Assembly: GCA_964463145.1 (NCBI GenBank)
Contig: CAYXBG010000048.1
Span: forward strand, 1-13,323
From: CAYXBG01 sp964463145
GTDB lineage: Bacteria > Acidobacteriota > UBA6911 > RPQK01 > CBDAPI01
DNA: 13,323 nt
Direction of reading: 5' to 3'
A program made the translations under genes and the position numbers. The notes under the pieces were generated by a model. It made no database searches and was not told the origin of the DNA. It saw nothing but the letters and a program-made list of their open reading frames with translations. Below are positions 1-6,480 of the stretch, in pieces. Every line of letters begins with the position of its first letter. Within the stretch, counting starts at the first letter, position 1.

Positions 1-650
1 AGAGCCAAGACACCTCGGGAACGGCGGATCTTGCCCAGGTCAGTAATTACTGAGGAAACTACACCGTTTATTTTGTGGGTAAAGTGATATCCATCAGCAA
101 TTATGTGGTATTCGTTCCAATCTTCTCGTCGGATTTCCGACTGGATCTCGTCGGGATCCCCCAAATTTCTTACCAAAATTGGTTCGCCCTCAAAAGGTAG
201 AAGTGTTTCCTGCCCGCGGTCGGATAGAATTCCGCGGGAGCGTTCCCCATACAAAATACCCGAGAAGCGCTCTCCTGCCTCGAGATCTGCCTGATATCCC
301 CCTACCACCCAAGGCATATCTGGAACCTCAAAGCTGCGGTACTGAATCCCAGAATTGGCGAACCCTTCCTCATTGTCTGCAATTACGCGATACTCTAGTT
401 TCAACTCGAAGTTACCTACGTCTCCACCACGCCAAATTAGGAATGTATTGCTTTCAGTTGGATTTCGAAAAGTCGTCTGGCCAGTGATGGCTCCTTCCCG
501 AATACTCCAGAAACCAGCTTTGCCGTCCCAACCAGACAATGTTTTACCGTCAAATATAGAGACAAAATTCGCCTCATCACGAGCACCGGGAAATCCACAG
601 CCTAAGAACAAAAAAAGAAAGGGAGGGAGTGAAATTTTGAGAAAAGACAT
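1..650 (-). CDS. DUF1080 (3-keto-disaccharide hydrolase-like) lipoprotein, 3' end outside window
   Basis: Translating the minus strand from the ATG at 650-648 gives an uninterrupted frame to the window edge (216 codons), so the C-terminus is missing. The protein opens with a short basic N-terminus and a hydrophobic stretch ending FLGC at residues 15-18, a slightly degenerate lipobox, so it is probably a lipid-anchored envelope protein. The mature part begins with FVSIFDGKTLSGWDG, the hallmark opening of DUF1080 (PF06439), a concanavalin-like beta-sandwich family. Further family-like stretches are FWSIREGAITGQT, NFELKLEYR, NSGIQYRS and EDWNEYHIIADG. Members are annotated as 3-keto-disaccharide hydrolases or glycan-binding proteins; the substrate here cannot be told. 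No good Shine-Dalgarno sequence is visible. The gene is divergent from the SAM hydrolase gene. Family assignment is confident; enzymatic role is inference. Confidence 0.87.
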   Translation of the reverse strand, partial: MSFLKISLPPFLFLFLGCGFPGARDEANFVSIFDGKTLSGWDGKAGFWSIREGAITGQTTFRNPTESNTFLIWRGGDVGNFELKLEYRVIADNEEGFANSGIQYRSFEVPDMPWVVGGYQADLEAGERFSGILYGERSRGILSDRGQETLLPFEGEPILVRNLGDPDEIQSEIRREDWNEYHIIADGYHFTHKINGVVSSVITDLGKIRRSRGVLA

Positions 651-794
651 TTACTTATTCACGAGAATAACATAAGCCCAGATGAAAATAGAAAGTGCCC
701 AATGAGTTCAAACTCGGTTCTTCTCTGATCCTATGTTTTGATTCCATCGCCTGCAAACGCCTGTAATATTTTCCTCATTTAACTCAGTTCCCTA

Positions 795-825
795 TCGACA
801 ATCGCATAAGCATCCAGGATAAAAT
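795..825 (+). promoter_or_regulatory. Weak candidate promoter for the SAM hydrolase gene
   Basis: TCGACA at 795-800 resembles a -35 box (five of six bases) and TAAAAT at 820-825 resembles a -10 box. The 19-base spacer is longer than ideal. It lies about 35 bases upstream of the ATG at 860, which is a sensible leader distance. The call rests on base matching only. Confidence 0.3.
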
Positions 826-835
826 AGGATAAATG
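816..835 (+). repeat. Two tandem copies of a 10-base unit beginning AGGATAAA
   Basis: AGGATAAAAT (816-825) is followed directly by AGGATAAATG (826-835), an 8-base exact match repeated at a 10-base period, about one helical turn. It overlaps the candidate -10 region of the SAM hydrolase gene. It could be a regulator site or chance in AT-rich DNA. Confidence 0.4.
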
Positions 836-859
836 TATTAGCTTCTGAAGTCCGACACG

Positions 860-1665
860 ATGAAACAGCATCCTCATCTTACATTCTTAAGCGATTTCGG
901 GAACCGAGATCACTATGTAGCTTCGGTTAAGGGTGTAATCTACAATCTCTGTCCAAAAGCTCACATCACCGATATTACACATGAGACCTCTCCTCACAAC
1001 ATCATCGAAGCTGCATTTACGCTCGCTCAATGTTACCGATACTTCCCTCGAGGAACTGTCCATTTGGCGGTTGTCGACCCCGAAGTGGGATCCAGTCGTA
1101 ATGCTATTTTAGTGAAAAGTTCAGACTATTTTTTTGTGGGGCCAGATAACGGCCTGCTGTCANNNNNNNNNNCGTTTGTGGACGTGAAAAGGCTCTAGAG
1201 ATTATCAGTATTGAAGAGGAGAACTATTTACAGAAACCCGTATCACCGGTTTTTCATGGCCGCGACATTTTCGGGCCTGCCGCAGCTCATGTTGCAAATG
1301 GTGTCCAAATTGAGAGTCTAGGACCATCAAAAAAAGATATGCAAGGCTTGGATTTTCCTGGGCTCTTGAAACCTGCGCCAGGCACCCTGTTAGCAAGGGT
1401 CATCCATATTGATCGCTTTGGTAACATTATCACTAATATCCACTGTGAAGATCTGGCAATCGGAAACCATCCGCAGCAACCAAAACTCATAAAGATCAAT
1501 GGGGTAAGTATCGAAGACCATTTTCAATACTATGAGGAGGCAAGGAAGGGAAACTTATTTTCTCTTTTCGGAAGTGCAGGCTATCTGGAGATTGCTACAC
1601 GCCAAGGCTCAGCCTTAGAACTACTTGGGGCTGATCTTGGAACACAGGTTACTGCATATGTTTAA
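860..1665 (+). CDS. S-adenosylmethionine hydrolase (SAM hydroxide adenosyltransferase, DUF62 family), split by an assembly gap
   Basis: The family hydrolyses S-adenosylmethionine to adenosine and methionine; halogenase relatives use chloride or fluoride instead. The N-terminal half shows LSDFGNRDHYV (residues 10-20), the SAM-binding opening, then VDPEVGSSR and GPDNGLL. After the gap, reading from 1174, the frame gives VFHGRDIFGPAAAHVANG, HIDRFGNIITNI and GSAGYLEIATRQGSA, which are the expected later family motifs in the right order. D73 and R80 (seven residues apart) and the His of FHGRD match the Asp-Arg-His triad associated with water activation in the hydrolase branch, so SAM hydrolase is preferred over halogenase. 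The halves are in different frames only because the 10-N gap has the wrong length: the true gap should be 2 modulo 3, probably just a few bases. The apparent TAG at 1196-1198 is therefore an artefact. The gene may be co-transcribed with the scaffold gene 113 bases downstream. Confidence 0.9.
1163..1172. other. Assembly gap inside the SAM hydrolase gene (10 N placeholder)
   Basis: Ten N. The last complete codon before it is TCA (1160-1162), and the continuing frame resumes so that the C at 1173 is a third codon position. The missing length must therefore be 2 modulo 3, which ten is not. From the usual spacing between GPDNGLL and FHGRD, only about one to three codons are missing. Confidence 0.95.
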
Positions 1666-1666
1666 G

Positions 1667-1694
1667 GGTCTGGAAAGAAAGATGCTTCTAGACC
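1667..1694 (+). terminator. Hairpin directly after the SAM hydrolase stop codon
   Basis: GGTCTGGAA (1667-1675) can pair with TTCTAGACC (1686-1694): nine pairs including one G-U, with a 10-base loop. It starts two bases after the TAA. No T-run follows, so it is not a classical intrinsic terminator. It may be a 3'-end or processing structure between this gene and the scaffold gene. Confidence 0.4.
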
Positions 1695-1778
1695 TATGGA
1701 TCCCTGTTCCATCTATGCTAATCAAAATTCTCAGCCACAGCTATTCAGATACCAAAACCAATACAGCAATTACCTCTT

Positions 1779-2126
1779 ATGTATTCTGAACGGGTCCGAC
1801 AACTCATCTATGAGCTCCCTAATAGCGGAACTCTCGGCAGTAAAACCCACTATGCCCAGAGAGAGAACCCCATTTGCGATGATGTGACGCGTCTCGAATT
1901 ACGAGTTGAGAGGGGATGGGTCCGAGAGTGCCGTTTCAAGACCCGAGGTTGTCCTGGAGCTATCGCCTCGGCGGCGGCAATTTCAGCTTTATGTCTTGAT
2001 TTAACTGTAGAGGAATGTTTAGACCTGACCGTAGAGGATATCCTTGCAGATCTGCAAGGATTACCACGTCACAAACATCACGGAGCGATACTCGCCATTG
2101 AAACTCTACATGCAGCCCTGAAATAG
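1779..2126 (+). CDS. NifU/IscU-like iron-sulfur cluster scaffold protein, third ligand cysteine replaced
   Basis: This 115-residue protein aligns along its whole length with the NifU N-terminal/IscU fold, in which scaffolds assemble Fe-S clusters in the cytoplasm before transfer to apoproteins. It begins MYSERVRQLIY, the usual family start, which supports the ATG at 1779 even though no clear ribosome site is seen. C33 and D35 in NPICDD match the first ligand cysteine and conserved aspartate of IscU (NPVCGD). C58 in RGCPGAIAS matches the second cysteine. At the third site the family has KxHCS; here it is KHHGAI, so H101 is kept but the cysteine is G102. As far as I recall, a NifU-like subfamily in some bacteria shares this loss, so it need not be a dead protein. 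Whether it holds a cluster or only acts in sulfur or iron handling is unknown. The gene ends four bases before the converging tlyA. Confidence 0.8.
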   Translation: MYSERVRQLIYELPNSGTLGSKTHYAQRENPICDDVTRLELRVERGWVRECRFKTRGCPGAIASAAAISALCLDLTVEECLDLTVEDILADLQGLPRHKHHGAILAIETLHAALK

Positions 2127-2130
2127 AATC

Positions 2131-2880
2131 CTATACAGGTTGAAAGGAGCACAAGAAAAAATATTCTTGATTTCCCTTCTGGCCACGAATCGGAGAATCT
2201 ACACGACCTTCAACCGAGATATCTTGGTCCTCCAGATCGCACTTCAAGCGCTCCAGTATCGCCTCCCTGATCTCTTGTCCTCTAACGATCCCGCCTACGC
2301 CGATTTCCTGCTTATATGCCTCAAACTGGGGTTTAACAAGCGCCAAAACTCTTACCGGAGCTAATTCTTTGAGTCGAGGTAATACCAGGCGCAGAGAAAT
2401 AAACGAGAGATCAACTGTTATTATCTCAGGGCGTTCGGGAACTGTATCGAATTCCAGGTACCTAACATTTACACCCTCAATTCGAGTAACTCTATCGTTC
2501 CCCTGCAAACCCCAATCTAGTTGTCCTCTACCCACATCTACCGCATAGACGTGCAGAGCACCTCGCTGAAGCAAACAGTCTGTAAATCCTCCCGTGGAGG
2601 CACCAAGATCCCAACAGACTGCTCCAGCCACCCCTAATTCAAAAGCATCAATAGCATGCGCTAGCTTAAGTCCCCCTCTTGAGACATAGGGGTTATTGGA
2701 TGTCCTTATCTGGATTTCATCCTGTATTGAGACCCGAGTGCCTACTTTATCCAAGCGCTGATCTTTTACAAAAACAACACCTCTAAGAATCAGAGCTCGG
2801 GCAACCTTCAAATCGGCTGCCAGGCCTTGCAGAACTACCAACTCATCTAGTCTACTAATCTTCGCCTTTCCATCACCCAT
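2131..2880 (-). CDS. tlyA: TlyA-family rRNA 2'-O-methyltransferase (S4 + FtsJ-like)
   Basis: This is a 249-residue protein of normal length for TlyA (YqxC/hemolysin A family), which in characterised cases 2'-O-methylates cytidines in 16S and 23S rRNA using SAM. Residues 8-60 form an S4 RNA-binding domain (RLDELVVLQGL, ARALILRG). The linker leads to YVSRGGLKL (65-73), then the Rossmann methyltransferase domain with the SAM-binding loop DLGASTGG (91-98), VDVGRGQL (114-121), VDLSFISL (156-163) and LVKPQFE (181-187). K72, D157, K183 and E239 are suitable for the K-D-K-E tetrad of FtsJ-like 2'-O-methyltransferases. It is last in the xseA-xseB-ispA-tlyA cluster, starting 20 bases after ispA, and its 3' end lies four bases from that of the opposing scaffold gene. 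The haemolysin label of this family is historical and not implied here. Confidence 0.93.
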   Translation of the reverse strand: MGDGKAKISRLDELVVLQGLAADLKVARALILRGVVFVKDQRLDKVGTRVSIQDEIQIRTSNNPYVSRGGLKLAHAIDAFELGVAGAVCWDLGASTGGFTDCLLQRGALHVYAVDVGRGQLDWGLQGNDRVTRIEGVNVRYLEFDTVPERPEIITVDLSFISLRLVLPRLKELAPVRVLALVKPQFEAYKQEIGVGGIVRGQEIREAILERLKCDLEDQDISVEGRVDSPIRGQKGNQEYFFLCSFQPV

Positions 2881-2900
2881 AGATCTACAGCCGTCCTGTA

Positions 2901-3788
2901 TTAAAATCGACGGACAGAAACGAACTGGGCTAACTCAACTAACCTTTCTTTTCTAGCTCCAAGAAAATCTAGTTCTGCAATCGCTGCCTCGATGAGTTCC
3001 AGTGCTATCTGTTTGCTTCTTTCTAAGCCGAAAAGGGCTGGATATGTTGCCTTCTGTTCCTCGCAATCTCTTCCCGACTCCTTCCCTAACTGTGCAGTAG
3101 TCCCTTCAACGTCCAAAATGTCATCAACAACTTGAAAAGCCAGTCCAATTTTGCGACCGAAATTTGAAAGTTTTTCAAGACGATGTGAAGTTGTGCTCAA
3201 AAGAATTGCTGCTCCATAAACCGCCACGTGTATAAGGGCTCCTGTCTTTAACTCGTGTATGGATTGCAAATCATCTGCACTGTAGGATTTGCCTTCAGTT
3301 AGAAGATCCAAAACCTGGCCAGCAATCATACCTTCCCGCGATCCAACACCGACACACATCGTATGAATCAACTCAAGCTGAAGAGACGAGTTACAACTGT
3401 AATCGCCTGAGGAGAGCAACTCAAATGCCTGGATTAACAGAGCATTGCCCGCTAAAATTGCAACACCTTCACCGAAGCGTTTGTGTAACGCTGGCTTACC
3501 TCGCCGGACATCATCATCGTCCATGGCTGGCAAGTCATCATGAATTATCGAATAGGTGTGAACCATCTCTAAGGCCGCAGCAAAAGGCAAAATATCCACC
3601 GATTTTCCACCTAGTGCCTCCGAAGTTGCGATGGCAAGTATTGGTCGAATTCTCTTTCCACCTGCGAAAATCGAATACCGAGTAGCCTCATGGATCAAGG
3701 ACGGATTTACTCCTGTATCTGGAAGTGTCAGGTCGAGAAACTGATCCACCTCTTGGCGATAACCAGAGAGGTACGCTCCTATACTCAT
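2901..3788 (-). CDS. ispA: Short-chain polyprenyl diphosphate synthase (farnesyl/geranylgeranyl diphosphate synthase)
   Basis: The enzyme condenses isopentenyl diphosphate with allylic diphosphates in the cytoplasm to make C15 or C20 prenyl diphosphates, precursors of undecaprenyl carriers and quinones. From the ATG at 3788 the protein has 295 residues, beginning MSIGAYLSGYRQEVDQFL, the usual start of the family. A GTG at 3824 would add 12 residues; neither start has a strong ribosome site. Visible motifs are GGKRIRP (43-49), the first aspartate-rich motif DDLPAMD (84-90, with the two-residue insertion typical of bacterial type II FPP synthases), GMIAGQVLDL and the second motif DDILD (222-226). 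The preceding TYSIIH is identical in character to E. coli IspA, favouring FPP, but product length cannot be settled. It lies between xseB and tlyA; dxs, often present next to it, is absent. About 160 bases separate it from xseB, so it may have its own promoter. Confidence 0.93.
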   Translation of the reverse strand: MSIGAYLSGYRQEVDQFLDLTLPDTGVNPSLIHEATRYSIFAGGKRIRPILAIATSEALGGKSVDILPFAAALEMVHTYSIIHDDLPAMDDDDVRRGKPALHKRFGEGVAILAGNALLIQAFELLSSGDYSCNSSLQLELIHTMCVGVGSREGMIAGQVLDLLTEGKSYSADDLQSIHELKTGALIHVAVYGAAILLSTTSHRLEKLSNFGRKIGLAFQVVDDILDVEGTTAQLGKESGRDCEEQKATYPALFGLERSKQIALELIEAAIAELDFLGARKERLVELAQFVSVRRF

Positions 3789-3850
3789 CGATTGGGTCTG
3801 GTGTTTTTTCACGGTCACTGACACCGAGATAACAAGGGTTTTTTGATGCA

Positions 3851-3877
3851 GGACAGCTTGCCGAAAAATTCGTGTCC
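3851..3877 (-). other. Hairpin in the xseB-ispA spacer
   Basis: GGACA (3851-3855) pairs with TGTCC (3873-3877), and inside it CGAA (3862-3865) pairs with TTCG (3869-3872), leaving a six-base bulge on one side and a three-base loop. It sits in the leader of ispA, about 65 bases before its ATG. No T-run follows in the direction of transcription, so it is not an intrinsic terminator. A processing or leader structure is possible but unproven. Confidence 0.3.
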
Positions 3878-3947
3878 TACGAAGTACGTGAATACTGACT
3901 CAAGCACAATTCTTTATCCCATAGATCTTTGTGTGTAATCCCCACTC

Positions 3948-4181
3948 TTACTCTGACTGTATCTCCTCATAGGGGACCTCATCATCAGCATCATCACTGC
4001 TTTTGAGTAATACCTCTATCCGTTGTTCCGCCGCTTCTAAGCGATTGGAGCAATCCCGAGATAGTTTCATCCCCTCTTCGAACAATTCCAGCGAATCTTC
4101 TAAAGCCATCTCTCCTTCTTCTAGCTTAGCGACGATTTTTTTTAAACGCTCCAGGGACTGCTCAAAACTTTTTTCCGACAT
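3948..4181 (-). CDS. xseB: Exodeoxyribonuclease VII small subunit
   Basis: This 77-residue, highly charged helical protein has the XseB signature: SFEQSLERLKKIVAKLEEG followed by LEDSLELFEEGMKL and ending in an acidic tail. XseB wraps the large subunit XseA as several copies and is needed for active exonuclease VII, which degrades single-stranded DNA from both ends into short oligonucleotides. Its ATG (4181-4179) directly follows the TAA of xseA (4184-4182), so the two are translationally coupled. AAGGAA at 4193-4188, inside the end of xseA, is a good ribosome site six bases from the ATG. Length is normal for the family. Confidence 0.95.
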   Translation of the reverse strand: MSEKSFEQSLERLKKIVAKLEEGEMALEDSLELFEEGMKLSRDCSNRLEAAEQRIEVLLKSSDDADDEVPYEEIQSE

Positions 4182-5462
4182 TTATGATTCCTTTCTTACC
4201 TGGAAAGTACCCTTTGCAACTCTCACATCCATAATTTGACCCGGCGATGTATCTTCTGGATCTCGAATCACCTCGCCCTTGAGTGAAGAAACTATTGCAT
4301 ACCCTCGATTGAGTATGCCGAAAGGTGAACAAGCAACCAGCTGTCCGGCTAAAACTTGCAGCCTTAGACGCCTCTCACTACCTAAGAATTCCGTCCTGAT
4401 TAGGAGTTCCCTATCCAGAGATTCGAGATTTTCTGTCCGGCCTCGTATCGCTACCCGAGCCATTGACAGGAGTTTGAAATGCACTTCATTAAGAGTTCCC
4501 TGCCAACGCCGGAGGCGTTCAGAAGCACTGACAAATGCGTGACTGGCAATAATCCTCTGCAGAGATCCTCTTTTCTTCTGAAAACAGAGAAGCATAGCCT
4601 GCCTTAGACGAACGCTCAAACCATCGTTCCGCTGCAAAAGGTCTTGGCGAGCGGCCGATACTAATTCTGCTGCTGCGGAAGGAGTAGCAGCTCGCACATC
4701 TGCTACGAAATCAGCAATTGTAAAATCTATTTCGTGTCCAACTGCGGAAATTATCGGTATGGCAGAACTGAAGATAGCCCGACCTACAATTTCTTCGTTA
4801 AATGCCCACAAATCCTCTATAGATCCTCCACCTCGACCTACTATTATACAGTCAACCCTACTACGCTGGTTAAGCCTATTAAGGGCAATAGCTATCTCCT
4901 CAGCTGCACCACGCCCCTGTACATGAACAGGAGCAATCAATATGTCCAACTGATCATTGCGCCGTTTCAAAACACGGATAATGTCCTGCAGAGCTGCGCC
5001 TTTCAGGGAAGTCACCACTCCAATTCGAGAAGGTAGAAGTGGTATTTTCTTCTTGAGCTCTTGATCGAAAAGCCCCTCAGCTTGGAGCTTCTGCTTCAGT
5101 TTCTGAAAGGCCTCTTGCAGAGAACCTTTCCCGGCAGGCTCTACAGTATCGACTATGAGCTGCAGATCTCCCCTTTCCGGATAAACGGATACATGCGCCC
5201 GAGCCCTGACTTTGATACCGTCCCGTGGTTCAAATTCTAGAGAACGGTATTTCATTCGGAAACAAACGGCCCGGATCTGAGCATCCTGATCCCTCAAAGT
5301 AAAATAGCAATGGCCTGAAGAAGCCAACAGGAAATTTGTGATCTCTCCTTCCACCCACACATCGCTAAACTTACTCTTTAACGCCGAGCGTATCCCAGTC
5401 ACAATTTCCGTAACCGAAAACACTTCTCTACTTTTTTGTTCTGTGAATTCCAAGCTATTCAT
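4182..5462 (-). CDS. xseA: Exodeoxyribonuclease VII large subunit
   Basis: The 426-residue catalytic subunit of exonuclease VII. Residues 14-110 form the N-terminal OB-fold DNA-binding domain (VWVEGEITNF, GHCYFTLRD). The nuclease domain follows with IGVVTSLKGAALQDI (147-161), VGRGGGSIEDLWAFNEE (208-224) and SAVGHEIDFTIADFVADV (239-256) continuing into RAATPSAAAE, the most conserved family blocks. A long helical region follows, and the C-terminal NRGYAIV segment is present. Length is close to the usual 400-450. Translation starts at the ATG at 5462; no strong ribosome site is seen, and the 10-N gap begins 19 bases upstream, so the promoter may be partly lost. It heads the cluster xseA-xseB-ispA-tlyA, with roles in DNA repair and recombination. 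Confidence 0.96.
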   Translation of the reverse strand: MNSLEFTEQKSREVFSVTEIVTGIRSALKSKFSDVWVEGEITNFLLASSGHCYFTLRDQDAQIRAVCFRMKYRSLEFEPRDGIKVRARAHVSVYPERGDLQLIVDTVEPAGKGSLQEAFQKLKQKLQAEGLFDQELKKKIPLLPSRIGVVTSLKGAALQDIIRVLKRRNDQLDILIAPVHVQGRGAAEEIAIALNRLNQRSRVDCIIVGRGGGSIEDLWAFNEEIVGRAIFSSAIPIISAVGHEIDFTIADFVADVRAATPSAAAELVSAARQDLLQRNDGLSVRLRQAMLLCFQKKRGSLQRIIASHAFVSASERLRRWQGTLNEVHFKLLSMARVAIRGRTENLESLDRELLIRTEFLGSERRLRLQVLAGQLVACSPFGILNRGYAIVSSLKGEVIRDPEDTSPGQIMDVRVAKGTFQVRKES

Positions 5463-5481
5463 TTAACCCATACGAATTGAT

Positions 5482-5491
5482 NNNNNNNNNN
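5482..5491. other. Assembly gap between xseA and the trmJ-like gene (10 N placeholder)
   Basis: Ten N between two divergent genes. Unlike the other two gaps, no gene crosses it, so neither its true length nor the correctness of the join can be checked from reading frames. Promoters of both xseA and the trmJ-like gene may lie in the missing bases. Confidence 0.9.
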
Positions 5492-5525
5492 ATGCGGCTC
5501 AAAGATTTTGGTGAGGAGAACACAC

Positions 5526-5530
5526 GGAGG
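5526..5530 (+). promoter_or_regulatory. Strong Shine-Dalgarno GGAGG before the ATG at 5536
   Basis: GGAGG at 5526-5530 is five bases from the ATG at 5536. It is the best ribosome site near this gene and supports the long form of the TrmJ-like protein, although family similarity only begins about 70 residues later. Confidence 0.55.
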
Positions 5531-5535
5531 ATTAT

Positions 5536-6480
5536 ATGGCCGCCAAGTTTCTCATGTCTATCCATCCTTTGCACTATGCAACTAACTGTTACTTTTTTCA
5601 GGGTTTTTTAATACAGAGGTTCCTTGAAATGGAAACGCACAGTTCAAACTCCCATTTTGCCATTCCAAAACAACCGCTTGGCAATGGAGAGCCATGCTAT
5701 ATTGCAAAGTCAATGCCCGCATCCAACCAGGAGTCACTGTCTAATATCTCAGTTATCCTCGTACGAACTAGAAGTGCAGGAAATATTGGATCAACTGCGC
5801 GGATTCTAGGAAATATGGGATTGAGAAATCTCAAACTTGTCCAAACGACCTCCTCTGCCGAGGATGAAGCTAGAATGATGGCAACTAGTGCTCATACCAT
5901 CCTAGATCAGGCTACACAATTCGAATCGCTCGGTGAAGCAGGAGGAGAGGAGCATGTACTTTTCGGCACGACCTCGGGTCGGGATCGGCGTCATTCCCAA
6001 CCAATTCTATCCCCACGCCAGGCCGCAACACGGATCGTTCGCATAGCCCGCCATCACAAGGTTGGCCTGGTCTTTGGGCCAGAGCGCTCCGGTATGACGG
6101 TCAACGAACTATCCCTTTGTCAGAATTTGATCCAGATTCCGACTGACACTGCGTTCCCAGTCTTAAATGTCTCTAAGGCAGTGGCAATTATCTGTTATGA
6201 GATTGCTCAGTATAAGGGGAACCCGGCTGGGACTATAGAACCCTTAATCAAAATTTCTGATCGAGAAGAAATCTATGAGCGCATGCAGCGCATCCTGATG
6301 CGTATTGGATTCTTAAGTCAGTCAAATCCCGAACACATTATGAAGGCTCTAAGAAAAATCCTTAACCAATCCGAACTCTCACCACGTGACGGCCAGATTA
6401 TTAGGGGAATTATTAGTCAACTTGAGTGGTACGTCGATAAAGGCTCTCGCCTTGACCCTAAGAAAGTCCTCAAGCCTTGA
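5536..6480 (+). CDS. trmJ: TrmJ-like tRNA 2'-O-methyltransferase (SpoU/TrmH superfamily)
   Basis: SPOUT-class SAM-dependent methyltransferase; the TrmJ branch 2'-O-methylates nucleotide 32 in the tRNA anticodon loop. Clear similarity starts at ISVILVRTRSAGNIGSTARI (residues 71-90, motif 1). VGLVFGPERSGMTVNEL is motif 2, and IPTDTAFPVLNVSKAVAI with ICYEI is motif 3, forming the knotted SAM site. The C-terminal helical part (ERMQRILMRIGFL, LSPRDGQIIRGII) is typical of TrmJ and separates it from TrmH and TrmL. The long form from 5536 has 314 residues and an unmatched N-terminal extension of about 60-70. Internal ATGs at 5629 (AGAGG nine bases upstream) and 5713 (closest to family length, poor ribosome site) are alternatives. 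I keep 5536 because of its GGAGG, with the start uncertain. The gene converges on folC, 20 bases away. Confidence 0.88.
   Translation: MAAKFLMSIHPLHYATNCYFFQGFLIQRFLEMETHSSNSHFAIPKQPLGNGEPCYIAKSMPASNQESLSNISVILVRTRSAGNIGSTARILGNMGLRNLKLVQTTSSAEDEARMMATSAHTILDQATQFESLGEAGGEEHVLFGTTSGRDRRHSQPILSPRQAATRIVRIARHHKVGLVFGPERSGMTVNELSLCQNLIQIPTDTAFPVLNVSKAVAIICYEIAQYKGNPAGTIEPLIKISDREEIYERMQRILMRIGFLSQSNPEHIMKALRKILNQSELSPRDGQIIRGIISQLEWYVDKGSRLDPKKVLKP

Larger units (their letters stand above)
651..859. other. Divergent intergenic region
   Basis: This 209-base region separates the minus-strand DUF1080 gene from the plus-strand SAM hydrolase gene. It should hold the promoters of both. It is AT-rich towards the right end and contains the tandem AGGATAAA repeat and a weak promoter candidate listed separately. 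I see no small gene or RNA gene in it. Confidence 0.6.

Noticed and set aside
103..675. Three overlapping plus-strand reading frames
   Set aside because: They lie opposite the DUF1080 gene, resemble no family and have unnatural composition; the minus strand explains the region.
860..1198. SAM hydrolase as a truncated pseudogene ending at 1198
   Set aside because: The stop appears only because the placeholder gap has the wrong length; the rest of the protein continues in another frame with all expected motifs.
1992..2039. Repeated LDLTVEE/LDLTVED in the scaffold protein as an internal duplication
   Set aside because: The segment has the same length as in the IscU family (no insertion), so the repeat is likely coincidence of two helix-start sequences.
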